This document shows positions 9,331-17,435 of a stretch of DNA of 64,000 nt, piece by piece. The notes beneath the pieces are model-generated. The model did no database searches and had not been told where the DNA came from. It saw only the letters and a list, made by a program, of their open reading frames with translations. A program made the translations under genes and the position numbers. Origin of the DNA: Chitinophaga filiformis (lineage in GTDB: Bacteria > Bacteroidota > Bacteroidia > Chitinophagales > Chitinophagaceae); the NCBI RefSeq assembly GCF_021646545.1, contig NZ_JAKIRP010000001.1:124001-188000 (forward strand). Direction: 5' to 3'. The stretch's first letter is position 1. Every line of letters begins with the position of its first letter.

Positions 9331-9361
9331 ACATTTGTCACAATTTTTAAGTGACAAATGT
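9331..9361. promoter_or_regulatory. Perfect 11-bp inverted repeat, candidate operator
   Basis: ACATTTGTCAC (9331-9341) and GTGACAAATGT (9351-9361) are exact inverted copies around AATTTTTAA. The inner half-sites TGTCAC/GTGACA resemble Crp-class half-sites, though the spacer is longer than the classical 6 bp. It lies between the Crp-type regulator gene and the MBL-fold gene, about 50 bp before the chosen start of the latter. No T-run follows, so it is less likely to be a terminator. Confidence 0.55.
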
Positions 9362-9412
9362 CCTTTCGCCCCGGAAAGCTCCACAGGAAATTTGTGCTCT
9401 AATTTTAAAGCA

Positions 9413-10387
9413 ATGAAATTTCTAAGTGCATTATCCTTAAAAGGAATACTGACGTTATTATTATTAAGCGGGATCTTCGCCGCCAAAGCCCAAACAACAG
9501 GTTCCCGGCTTCCCGACCAGCCAGGCTTTTACCGGATGCAACTCGGCGACTACCAGGTGATCGCTCTTTCTGATGGTACCATTCCCCTGAATCTGAAAAC
9601 ACTGCTACACGAGACAAAGCCCGGTGAAGTACAGGAGCTGCTGCATAGCAACTTTCTTGACACCATCGCCGAGACTTCAATAAGCGGCTACCTTATCCTG
9701 GCAAACAATCAGCAGATCCTGATCGATGCTGGCTGTGGCAGCTTCTTTGGGCCAACCCTGGGTAAATTAAAACAGCATCTTATTGACGCAGGGTTAAGCC
9801 CCGAAAATATCAACGCTGTGCTGCTGACACATCTGCATGCTGATCATGTAGGCGGCCTTGTAGAAGGCGATAAAATGGTCTTCCCCAATGCGACCATTTA
9901 CATCAACAAAAAAGAAGCTGAATTCTGGCTCACAACCGGCAATAAGGAAAAGGCCAACAAAAGGGCACAACCTTTCTTCGATCCGGCGCAGGCTGCGCTC
10001 ATGCCCTATCAGCAAGCTGGTAAAGTAAGGACTTATGACGTCGGCACGCAATTGTTCCCAGGCATCACCGCTATCAACGCCTTCGGTCATACGCCAGGTC
10101 ATAGTTTTTACATGATACAAAGTAAAGGGCAAAAACTTGTTTTCTGGGGTGATGTGATACATGCAGGAGCAGTGCAATTCACCGATCCCTCGGTAACAAT
10201 TGACTTTGACGTAGACCTGACGGCAGCTGCTGCCGCCCGTCGCAAGATCTTTAATGAGGCAGTTAAGGAAGGTTACTGGATTGCCGCGCCGCACCTTTCA
10301 TTTCCGGGAATGGGGCATTTAAAAGCCAGCGGTAAGCAGTTTGAATGGGTGCCGGCTAACTATACGACGGCATTTTCGGATAAATAA
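9413..10387 (+). CDS. Secreted MBL-fold metallo-hydrolase
   Basis: This is a metallo-beta-lactamase-fold hydrolase with a cleavable signal peptide (KGILTLLLLSGIFAAKAQ, cut after AQ). The metal site is intact: LLTHLHADHVGG (HxHxDH), a further His in AFGHTPGHSF, and WGDVIHAG. About 324 residues is normal for the lactonase/SoxH-like group, but the substrate cannot be told from sequence. ATG 9413 is preferred because it begins the signal peptide; a longer frame from TTG 9335 would put 26 unrelated residues in front and run through the inverted repeat. It follows the Crp-type regulator gene on the same strand. Confidence 0.87.
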   Translation: MKFLSALSLKGILTLLLLSGIFAAKAQTTGSRLPDQPGFYRMQLGDYQVIALSDGTIPLNLKTLLHETKPGEVQELLHSNFLDTIAETSISGYLILANNQQILIDAGCGSFFGPTLGKLKQHLIDAGLSPENINAVLLTHLHADHVGGLVEGDKMVFPNATIYINKKEAEFWLTTGNKEKANKRAQPFFDPAQAALMPYQQAGKVRTYDVGTQLFPGITAINAFGHTPGHSFYMIQSKGQKLVFWGDVIHAGAVQFTDPSVTIDFDVDLTAAAAARRKIFNEAVKEGYWIAAPHLSFPGMGHLKASGKQFEWVPANYTTAFSDK

Positions 10388-10391
10388 AACA

Positions 10392-10420
10392 AAGAGGGTG
10401 TTCTCGTGACGCCCTCTTAA
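10392..10420 (+). terminator. Probable terminator
   Basis: AGAGGGTGTT pairs with GACGCCCTCT (10 bp with two G-T pairs, loop CTCGT) 5 bp after the stop of the MBL gene. The T-run is weak. Confidence 0.55.
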
Positions 10421-10472
10421 GCCAGCCCTACCGTTACCAGAACAGCATTTCGAGCTTTAATATTCCCTTGAC

Positions 10473-10611
10473 CTATACTCGAGATTCGGTTGACCCTATA
10501 GCTTATAGGTGCTCTACTATAGCATTATAGGCACTGTTCTATAGCGTTGGCTATAGAATAGCAGGCCTAATGCAGGACTATAGCGCCTATAGCTATACAT
10601 CTTGAGTATAG
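10473..10611. repeat. Imperfect long inverted repeat with six CTATAG hexamers
   Basis: The outer arms are CTATACTCGAG (10473-10483) and CTTGAGTATAG (10601-10611). The centre is a perfect hairpin TTCTATAGC/GCTATAGAA around GTTG (10537-10558). Intermediate segments also pair imperfectly (CATTATAGGCACTG against CAGGCCTAATG). CTATAG itself, a palindrome, occurs at 10496, 10517, 10539, 10551, 10578 and 10587. There is no coding content. It is candidate MITE-like or palindromic repeat DNA filling the gap before the AraC gene; no target-site duplication is obvious. Confidence 0.65.
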
Positions 10612-10748
10612 TCGGAGCGAAGTCGAACCGGACCTGAACCGGGTCAGAGACGGAGCACCAGGGCATGGATGTAGCCAAAGGCCGGGTAAGTATTCCCTCC
10701 AATCTTTTGTACTTCTGTAATATCTTTGTTACCAGTAAACGTTCAATA

Positions 10749-11630
10749 ATGGAGGATACTAAGGGACTACTGGATAAGATCCGGCACCACGATAAAGTAT
10801 GCATTGCGCTGAATGAACATTGTGCGATCCCGTTACCGGATGATGTGATGCAGATATTGGTTAAACCGCATCGGCTTTCCTATTATTATTTTCAATATAT
10901 AGAGAAAGGTCCGGCAACCTTTAAATCTGACTTGCAGGAATTTATCATCAACGATGGTGAGCTGGCCTTTGGTTTGCCTAATCAGGTTTTCACCAAGCTG
11001 CCCTACGATAAAAACATACTGCATTATGCACTTTCATTTGATGACCATACGTTAACGTTGCTGCCTGGCTCCTATCCGTTCCTTCTCAATCCATTTAATG
11101 CAAATTCCATCTCTTTCGATATAGCCGCCCAACAACGGATAAAAAACCTGCTGTCCGGGCTGTTTCAGTTGCTTCACTCGCCTGGCAAACAAAAAAAGGC
11201 GGAGGTGATCCTGGCGCATTTACATACACTGCTGACCGAATTTAACACGGCCTATTTTGAGCAATATCAAAGTCAGGAGATCGTTGCCAACTCCAAATTA
11301 TCAAAATACATCGCATTCAAGCTGGCTGTAGAAACGAACCTGACGGAGCAACACGATGTACACAGCATAGCTGAGCAACTGGCGTTGAACAGCAGTACGC
11401 TGTATAGTATTGTAAAGGAATTTGCCGGCGTTTCTCCAAAAGAATGGATCATTAACCGGCTCATGATGGAGGCCCAACGGAAGCTGCAATATTCTACAAT
11501 TTCCGTCAAGGAACTGGCTTATGATCTGGGCTTTAGTGACCCCGGGTATTTCTCCCGCCTCTTCAAAAAAAGCACCGGGAAGAGTGTGAGCCGTTACGTA
11601 GCTGATCTGCGTGATTTGTCCCACAATTAG
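10749..11630 (+). CDS. AraC family transcriptional regulator
   Basis: The protein has about 293 residues. The N-terminal 190 residues form a sensor region with weak similarity to cupin-type AraC sensors. The C-terminal 100 residues are the double helix-turn-helix domain (LTEQHDVHSIAEQLALNSSTLYSIVKEFAGVSPKEWIINRLMMEAQRKL and ISVKELAYDLGFSDPGYFSRLFKKSTGKSVSRY). ATG 10749 is chosen; an upstream in-frame ATG (10665) would place 28 untypical residues ahead and lies close to the palindromic repeat. It is followed 68 bp later by a short-chain dehydrogenase on the same strand, a likely target. Confidence 0.88.
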   Translation: MEDTKGLLDKIRHHDKVCIALNEHCAIPLPDDVMQILVKPHRLSYYYFQYIEKGPATFKSDLQEFIINDGELAFGLPNQVFTKLPYDKNILHYALSFDDHTLTLLPGSYPFLLNPFNANSISFDIAAQQRIKNLLSGLFQLLHSPGKQKKAEVILAHLHTLLTEFNTAYFEQYQSQEIVANSKLSKYIAFKLAVETNLTEQHDVHSIAEQLALNSSTLYSIVKEFAGVSPKEWIINRLMMEAQRKLQYSTISVKELAYDLGFSDPGYFSRLFKKSTGKSVSRYVADLRDLSHN

Positions 11631-11698
11631 AACGATTTGTCCCCGTTGCACGCTTGTTAGCTGGCTAGCTTTGCTTCATTAATCAAATAAAAAGGTAT

Positions 11699-12436
11699 AT
11701 GAAGTCAGCACTAGTAACAGGAGCTAATAAAGGCATTGGCTTTGAAGTAGCTAAAATACTCGCCCAACAAGGATTCTTCGTTTATTTAGGCAGCCGTAAC
11801 TCCGAAAATGGTTCGGTCGCTGCGGAAAAGTTAAAAGCTGAAGGGCTTGGCAATATTGAGTCCATTCAACTGGATGTAACTGATCAGCAATCTGTTGATG
11901 CAGCAAGAAAAACGATAGGTGACAAAACCGGAGTTTTAGACGTATTGGTAAACAACGCAGGCATCGCCGGAGGGTTTGAGCAATCCGCCCTCGTATCTCC
12001 GGCCGATCAATATCAGATGGTTTACAACACCAACGTCTTCGGCGTAGTACGGGTTACAACGGCATTTATAGATTTGCTTAAAAAATCACCTGCGCCACGC
12101 ATTGTAAACGTAACTACCAGCATGGCATCACTTTCCCTGGCAGCAGACATTTACAGTGATCAATACCCAAAAAGATATGTCATCTACCAATCTTCCAAAA
12201 CAGCGGTGAATATGTACACAGTCAACCTGGCCTATGAACTGCGCGACACCCCATTCAAAGTGAACGCCGTTTGTCCGGGTTGGACACAAACAGATTTCAC
12301 CAATCATCAAGGTACAAGCACCCCGGAAGCAGCGGGACAACGTATTGCCAAATATGCACTGATCGGCCAGGATGGGCCAACAGGTAAGTATTTTAGTGAG
12401 GAGTATTTTGCTGAACCGGCTAATTGTCCATGGTAA
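11699..12436 (+). CDS. Short-chain dehydrogenase/reductase (SDR)
   Basis: This is a classical SDR of 245 residues with a Rossmann fold: nucleotide motif TGANKGIG (residues 7-14), NNAG (about 85-88), and catalytic Tyr163/Lys167 in YQSSK. Ser140-142 precede them as the third catalytic position. It probably uses NADPH. Sequences like this resemble plant-type carbonyl reductases that work on small carbonyls. The substrate is not identifiable. The gene follows an AraC regulator and ends at a strong terminator. Confidence 0.9.
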   Translation: MKSALVTGANKGIGFEVAKILAQQGFFVYLGSRNSENGSVAAEKLKAEGLGNIESIQLDVTDQQSVDAARKTIGDKTGVLDVLVNNAGIAGGFEQSALVSPADQYQMVYNTNVFGVVRVTTAFIDLLKKSPAPRIVNVTTSMASLSLAADIYSDQYPKRYVIYQSSKTAVNMYTVNLAYELRDTPFKVNAVCPGWTQTDFTNHQGTSTPEAAGQRIAKYALIGQDGPTGKYFSEEYFAEPANCPW

Positions 12437-12476
12437 TGCTGCGGCAATAAACCTTCTCCCATAACATGCTGCAATT

Positions 12477-12508
12477 AAAAAGCCTTCAGATCTGTCTGAA
12501 GGCCTTTT
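12477..12508. terminator. Bidirectional terminator hairpin
   Basis: GCCTTCAGA (12482-12490) and TCTGAAGGC (12495-12503) form a perfect 9-bp stem with loop TCTG, flanked by AAAA on the left and CTTTT on the right. It separates the convergent SDR and AraC genes. Confidence 0.85.
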
Positions 12509-12573
12509 AACTTTCCCGCAGGCTGCGAGGGACAGTTTGAGAACCTTATAGTGAACATCCGGGCTTTTGCCGG

Positions 12574-13491
12574 TTAGTTAAATGATTGTCTAAACTCCAA
12601 AGGCGAAAGTTGGGTTTTTGCCCTGAAAAGTTTACTGAATGATTGCGGGTGTTCAAAGCCTAATTCGTAAGCAATTTCGCTTACAGACAAATCTGTTGTA
12701 GATAATTTTTCTTTTGCCTTTTCAATCAGTTTATCGTGAATGTGTTGCTGTGTGCTCTGTCCTGTAAGCACTTTAAGCAACCCGCTTAAATAACTTGGCG
12801 AGACGTTCAACGTGTCGGCAATGTATTGAACACTCGGCAAACCGTTTTTTATCAGATCATCATTTTCAAAATAATCTGTAAGTAACTTCTCCAATCGGTC
12901 AAGGATTTGGTGATTGGTAACTTTACGTGTAATGAATTGTCGCTGATAAAAACGTTCCGAATAGTTCAGCAATGTTTCAATCTGGGAAATGATAATGTCC
13001 TGACTGAATTTATCAATGTTTGTATGATATTCCTGCCGGATATTTTGAATGATATTGTTCAAAATATCTTCTTCCTTTTCTGAAAGAAACAGGGCTTCGC
13101 TTAACGAATAATCGAAAAATTCATACTGCTTCATTTTTGTTGCTAATGGTGTGCCCCATAAAAACTCCGGATGAATGAGCAACAACCAACCCGAACGTTT
13201 AACATTTTCATCCGGGTTGCTGTTTGTTCTCAATATCTGATTGGGCGCCATAAAACACAATACACCTTCATCAAAATCATATTGCTGTTGACCGTAAAAC
13301 ATTTTGCTCACACCGCGTTTTAGCGAAATAGCATAGTATCCTAAAAGCAAGGTGTCTGAATCTTCACTTGTATTCCTATACATTGTTGCATAGTCTACAA
13401 TGCTGATAAGCGGATGTTCAGGATTTGGCAAACCATTATACCGATGAAATTCGCTGATTGTTTTTATCCTGTGAGGTTTTTGATTTGCCAT
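12574..13491 (-). CDS. AraC family transcriptional regulator
   Basis: This protein of 305 residues has an N-terminal cupin-like sensor (YAISLKRGVSKMFYGQQQYDFDEGVLCFMAPNQ) and a C-terminal AraC DNA-binding domain (SVQYIADTLNVSPSYLSGLLKVLTGQSTQQHIHDKLIEKAKEKL and SVSEIAYELGFEHPQSFSKLFRAKTQLSPLEFRQSF). Both helix-turn-helix units are complete. The codon use is visibly AT-rich compared with uvrA or fabF, which hints at recent acquisition. It lies 90 bp after the second SDR gene's stop on the same strand, so it is read after it or from its own promoter; regulation of that SDR is a reasonable guess. Confidence 0.9.
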   Translation of the reverse strand: MANQKPHRIKTISEFHRYNGLPNPEHPLISIVDYATMYRNTSEDSDTLLLGYYAISLKRGVSKMFYGQQQYDFDEGVLCFMAPNQILRTNSNPDENVKRSGWLLLIHPEFLWGTPLATKMKQYEFFDYSLSEALFLSEKEEDILNNIIQNIRQEYHTNIDKFSQDIIISQIETLLNYSERFYQRQFITRKVTNHQILDRLEKLLTDYFENDDLIKNGLPSVQYIADTLNVSPSYLSGLLKVLTGQSTQQHIHDKLIEKAKEKLSTTDLSVSEIAYELGFEHPQSFSKLFRAKTQLSPLEFRQSFN

Positions 13492-13581
13492 ACCACAAAA
13501 ATAATTTTAATTACAATGACTACCTACCCGAAACTTCAATACGTTTTTGCATTTACCCACTATACGTATTCCGCATATATT

Positions 13582-14403
13582 TTAGTTACCTTGCGCCTGC
13601 AGTGATAAATGCTGCCATTTTTCCCAGTTCTCTATTCTTGCCCGATATAAATCTTTCGCCCACTGAAGAGATTGTTCTCCCAGGAAAATTCTCAGCGGCG
13701 GCTTGCCCAAGTCAGCAATTTGCATAATTACATCTGCTGTTGCTTTAGGATCGCCCAACTTGAATAAGCCACGTACCTTGGCATGCTCTTCTCTTACCTT
13801 GCCATAATCTGCATTAGCACTTGTATGTACAGCAGAGCTTCCACCCCAGTCTGTTTTATAACCACCTGGTTCAATAATGGTAACATGAATGCCCATACCG
13901 GCTACTTCTTTACTTAAGGATTCGGAAAATGCTTCCAAAGCCCATTTGGATGCGTGATAAAGTCCAAGACTTATATTTGCAATAATCCCTCCGATACTTG
14001 ACACCTGCATAATATGTCCGCTTTGTTGTTTACGCATAATTGGCAATACGGCTTGTGTAACCCATAATGCACCAAAGAAATTTGTTTCCATTTGTGCCCT
14101 TGCTTCAGCTTCCGTTATTTCTTCCACCATACCAAACAAACCATACCCTGCATTATTCACAACAACATCTATTCTTCCAAAACGCTGATGTGCTTTTTCA
14201 ACAGCAGTAAAACAGGCTTCACGTTGTGTAACATCAAGCTGCAGCAGCAATACACTCTCCTTATATTCTGCTTGCAAATCTTTCAGGCTATGAATAGCAC
14301 GGGCAGTAGCAACAACTTTATCTCCGCGTTGCAACGCTGCTTTTGCCCATTCATTTCCAAATCCCTTTGATGCTCCTGTAATAAACCATACTTTTTGTTT
14401 CAT
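13582..14403 (-). CDS. Short-chain dehydrogenase/reductase (SDR)
   Basis: This classical SDR of 273 residues has the cofactor motif TGASKGFG (residues 9-16), NNAGYG (83-88), Ser135 in QVSSIGG and the catalytic pair Tyr149/Lys153 in YHASK. Features such as MVEEITEAEARAQMETNFFGALWVTQAVLP are typical of the oxidoreductases often paired with AraC regulators. The substrate is unknown. The gene shares the AT-richer base use of its AraC neighbour. Confidence 0.9.
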   Translation of the reverse strand: MKQKVWFITGASKGFGNEWAKAALQRGDKVVATARAIHSLKDLQAEYKESVLLLQLDVTQREACFTAVEKAHQRFGRIDVVVNNAGYGLFGMVEEITEAEARAQMETNFFGALWVTQAVLPIMRKQQSGHIMQVSSIGGIIANISLGLYHASKWALEAFSESLSKEVAGMGIHVTIIEPGGYKTDWGGSSAVHTSANADYGKVREEHAKVRGLFKLGDPKATADVIMQIADLGKPPLRIFLGEQSLQWAKDLYRARIENWEKWQHLSLQAQGN

Positions 14404-14677
14404 ACTTCATATTTTTTGTTGATGCAAAAGTCCGCAACAACTCAGGGACAAATGAAGCCGAATCTACTTTCGTTGTAGTCAAAAATGAGGTACGCGCTGT
14501 TTGTTGGTCCTAAATATGAATGGTTGTTTGTTCGGATAATTTTTCTAAAATCGAATGACTATCCCAGGCGCAGGGAACCTTGCCTAAATAAACGCTATTA
14601 TATAGGGTCAATAAAGTGCTGCAGTGAAGCTGAAATCCTGATCGCACAGTATGAGCAGTCAGCTTAATATATGCATC

Positions 14678-15517
14678 CTAACGCGGAGACAAACCAAGTT
14701 GTCTGAATACAGCTGCAAGCGCAGATGCTATGATGGAATTTCCTTTATCTGATGGATGTAACCCGTCGTATGTAAGGTTTATCGCATCCGGTGGATAGGG
14801 ATATTCATCATTTTCAGGATTGAATGGTATGCTCACGGATACCGGGTAAGTATAATTGACATATTTACCGTTTTGGGGATTTTTAAGACGTTTGAACTTT
14901 ACCATGTTCTCCAGTTTAAGCAGTGGATGATGGTACAGGTCGACAACAGGTATCTGTTCAAAGCGTCCGATAGTTAAAACTGCATTGGCAAATTCTTCCA
15001 ATGCCTGCCCGTTTTTTTTCTGATAGGAGCCGAAAGCATTATTTTTAGCGTCTGCGATATAAATAAAATCGTTACGCTGCATAGGTGTGATCAATACGAT
15101 CTTTGCTTTGGGATTCAGTTGGCGGATCTTGTTGATAATGATCCGGAAGGAACCGTAAACTGTTGTATTTCCATTGTCATGCTGATAGTCATCGATCTTT
15201 CCTACCGGTCTGCCCTGCCACCAGTCGTTGGTACCGAGAAAAACAGAATATACATCCGCTTTGATCAGACCAAGACTTTCAATGTTATCGGCAATCCCAC
15301 CTGATGTCCATCCATTATGTCCCTGATTAATATATTTGAGATTGGGTAAGATCTCAGTCACGCGGGTTAAGTAACCCTTAGATACCCTGTTACCTGTTTC
15401 ATCCGGATGATCGTTGAGATAGGTAATGGAATCGCCGATAGCCACCCAGGTTAATTCTTTCTCCCTGAATGAACACAATAACATTACGGCAAATAGTATT
15501 GATAGATACTTTTTCAT
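14678..15517 (-). CDS. SGNH/GDSL-type esterase or lipase, exported
   Basis: This protein of 279 residues has an N-terminal hydrophobic signal (YLSILFAVMLLCSF). SGNH blocks are in order: block I IGDSIT with nucleophile Ser30, block II Gly in GHNGWTSGG, block III LGTNDWW with the Asn, block V DGLHPSDKG with the Asp-x-x-His. All four catalytic or oxyanion residues are present, so it should be an active extracytoplasmic hydrolase acting on esters such as acetylated glycans or lipids. The substrate cannot be read. It is a single gene; the 507 bp upstream of it hold no recognisable gene. Confidence 0.87.
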   Translation of the reverse strand: MKKYLSILFAVMLLCSFREKELTWVAIGDSITYLNDHPDETGNRVSKGYLTRVTEILPNLKYINQGHNGWTSGGIADNIESLGLIKADVYSVFLGTNDWWQGRPVGKIDDYQHDNGNTTVYGSFRIIINKIRQLNPKAKIVLITPMQRNDFIYIADAKNNAFGSYQKKNGQALEEFANAVLTIGRFEQIPVVDLYHHPLLKLENMVKFKRLKNPQNGKYVNYTYPVSVSIPFNPENDEYPYPPDAINLTYDGLHPSDKGNSIIASALAAVFRQLGLSPR

Positions 15518-15969
15518 AGCGTTTTTTAAAACTTCAAAATATTTCAGTGCTGACGAATTGCTGGTAAATTATTGTTGATCTGCCAGTGGCTTTGGTGCAG
15601 CACTGCGTTGTCCATGCACGGTAGCCTCATCCGGAAGCTTACGACTCCCAGAAAAAAATAAAAACCTGGCACTGTTTAAGTTTAGTAAACGGGGCATTAT
15701 AGAATTTTATACCCTGAATATAATAAGTAGATAGATAAGTGTCATCTACTTTATCATATTTGCCATCCCGGATGCTGCTTATGTTCGACCAGGTAAAACA
15801 CGCTGCGCAAGTAAGAACGAAAATCTGATGAGGTATGTAATCTCCGGTTTACCACAGGTTTTTGTCCAAGTATCTTATTAGTCTGCCTGGTAAGATAAAC
15901 TGTCAAAGATTATAGAGGAAGAGCGAAGGAAAATTGGGATAGTCTGATACGGGCAAATATGAACATAAA
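15518..15969. other. Long intergenic stretch, no feature recognised
   Basis: About 450 bp between the SGNH hydrolase gene and the tRNA terminator. Neither strand holds a convincing coding frame, tandem repeat or recognisable promoter pair. It must contain the hydrolase promoter on the minus strand. Confidence 0.5.
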
Positions 15970-16015
15970 AAAAGTGGGTATAACTAAGCATTCTTGCTCG
16001 ATTATACCCACTTTT
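15970..16015 (-). terminator. Terminator of the tRNA-Ser transcript
   Basis: AAAAGTGGGTATAA (15970-15983) and TTATACCCACTTTT (16002-16015) are perfect inverted copies around an 18-nt loop. Read on the minus strand, the stem is followed by an uninterrupted T-run, so it ends the tRNA transcript about 10 nt after the tRNA. Confidence 0.85.
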
Positions 16016-16024
16016 ACTTATTTG

Positions 16025-16113
16025 CGGTGAGAGAGGGATTCGAACCCTCGGTACAGTTTAACCCGTACGACGGTTTAGCAAACCGTTCCTTTCGGCCACT
16101 CAGGCATCTCACC
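16025..16113 (-). tRNA. tRNA-Ser (anticodon GCT)
   Basis: The minus strand folds as a class II tRNA of 89 nt. The acceptor stem is GGTGAGA/TCTCACC with discriminator G, the D-arm is GCCTGAGTGGCC, the anticodon stem-loop is CGGTTTGCTAAACCG with anticodon GCT (reads AGC/AGT serine codons), a long variable arm follows (GTACGGGTTAAACTGTAC), and the T-arm is GAGGGTTCGAATCCCTC. The CCA end is not encoded. The long variable arm is the mark of tRNA-Ser. Confidence 0.97.
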
Positions 16114-16247
16114 GAATCAATTTCCCCGTTAGGGGTTGCAAAAATAGGAATTATTTTAACGTATCCAAAAGTTTTTTAGAATAAGATTTATCCGATTTAT
16201 TCGTTTAACTTAATAGAACCAATGCGATCAGACCTAAACAACTGTTA

Positions 16248-17324
16248 ATGAAACTTTTCACCGGTGTAATCACTGATCCCGTATACGTTAGTCCTAAGGG
16301 GCCCGACAATGCCTTCCGGAGATTCTTCAAATCCATGATCCGCGATGAGCGCGACCTTCCATTTCTTTATCTGACTCTGGAACTGACATTAATATTACTG
16401 CCCTTAGCAGTCATTTTATATTTGCCCATACCCGGATGGTTATGGTGGACTGCCGCCATTGTTTACCAGGTACTGAACAATTTCAGGTACAAAGGCTCCT
16501 TCGGCCTGATGCTGCACTGTACCAGTCACCGGGTATTCTTCAATAAAAAATATGGTATCCTGAACCATTACCTGCCCTGGGTAATAGGACCATTATTTGG
16601 ACAGACCCCGGAAACTTACTACAGCCATCATATCGGCATGCATCACCCGGAAAACAATATGCCCGAGGATGAAAGCAGCACCATGGCCTACCAGCGCGAT
16701 TCCTTCCGGGGCTTCAGCAAATACCTGGCAAGCTTTGTATTCACGGGCATTGTGACCCTCTGCCAGTATTTCATCCGTAAACACCGCCAGAAACTAATGG
16801 TAAGGGCCGCCAGGGGAGAACTGATCTTCTTCCTTGTCTGTATCGGACTGTCTTTTATCAGCTTCCCTGCTACCCTGACGGTATTTATTCTCCCCTTTAT
16901 TATTTCGAGGATCATCATGATGGTGGGTAACTGGGCGCAACACGCTTTTATAGATGCCAGCGAGCCCGACAACGCATATAAGAACAGTATTACCTGTATT
17001 AATACCAAATACAACCATAAATGCTGGAATGACGGCTACCACATCAGCCATCACATAAAACCCTCCATGCACTGGACTGAACATCCGGTCTATTTCCGCA
17101 AAACACTGCCTGAGTACATTGCCAACGACGCCATCGTATTTGACGGTATTCACTTCCTGCACGTCTGGCTCTACCTGATGACAAAGCGGTACGACCTCCT
17201 GGCCAGGAATTTCGTGAATATTGGTAACAGATTCAATTCCGACGAGGAAATTATGGCCTTCCTGAGGTCTCGTACGCAAAAAATAGACGTGACCAGCGTA
17301 CCCGCAACCAGCGCTGTGGCTTGA
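16248..17324 (+). CDS. Membrane fatty acid desaturase family protein
   Basis: This protein of 358 residues has the three His boxes of the membrane di-iron desaturase/hydroxylase superfamily: HCTSH (90-94), HHIGMHH (127-133) and, near 273-277, HISHH within CWNDGYHISHHIKPSMHW. Hydrophobic helices lie at about 41-75 and 185-235 between the boxes, with the usual cytoplasmic placement of the His clusters. It would insert a double bond or hydroxyl group into a membrane acyl chain. fabF follows 111 bp downstream, consistent with a role in lipid composition, though fabF has its own promoter signal. Confidence 0.87.
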   Translation: MKLFTGVITDPVYVSPKGPDNAFRRFFKSMIRDERDLPFLYLTLELTLILLPLAVILYLPIPGWLWWTAAIVYQVLNNFRYKGSFGLMLHCTSHRVFFNKKYGILNHYLPWVIGPLFGQTPETYYSHHIGMHHPENNMPEDESSTMAYQRDSFRGFSKYLASFVFTGIVTLCQYFIRKHRQKLMVRAARGELIFFLVCIGLSFISFPATLTVFILPFIISRIIMMVGNWAQHAFIDASEPDNAYKNSITCINTKYNHKCWNDGYHISHHIKPSMHWTEHPVYFRKTLPEYIANDAIVFDGIHFLHVWLYLMTKRYDLLARNFVNIGNRFNSDEEIMAFLRSRTQKIDVTSVPATSAVA

Positions 17325-17360
17325 TAAATTGCCCCCTTTTTATTTATATGACACATAAAT

Positions 17361-17402
17361 CTTATGAATATGCGTAATCATAAGAATAAGTGACTAAATT
17401 TG
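17361..17402 (+). promoter_or_regulatory. Promoter and inverted repeat upstream of fabF
   Basis: TAAATTTG (17395-17402) matches the Bacteroidota -7 box TAnnTTTG, 33 bp before the fabF ATG. Just upstream, CTTATGA (17361-17367) and TCATAAG (17378-17384) are perfect inverted copies spaced by 10 bp, one and a half turns between centres, a candidate operator overlapping the -33 region. Confidence 0.5.
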
Positions 17403-17435
17403 CGCTCTAACTTTCGATTTTAAAGTCAAAGCATT

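Noticed and set aside
9335..9412. Upstream extension of the MBL-fold protein from a TTG
   Set aside because: It adds 26 residues before a clean signal peptide and runs through the inverted repeat; ATG 9413 fits better.
14485..14667. Plus-strand frame of 60 codons between the second SDR and SGNH hydrolase genes
   Set aside because: No family similarity, low-complexity codon use and no promoter in front; likely chance in AT-rich intergenic DNA.
15994..16179. Plus-strand frame of 61 codons over the tRNA-Ser
   Set aside because: It is the antisense strand of the tRNA and its terminator; the tRNA explains the sequence.
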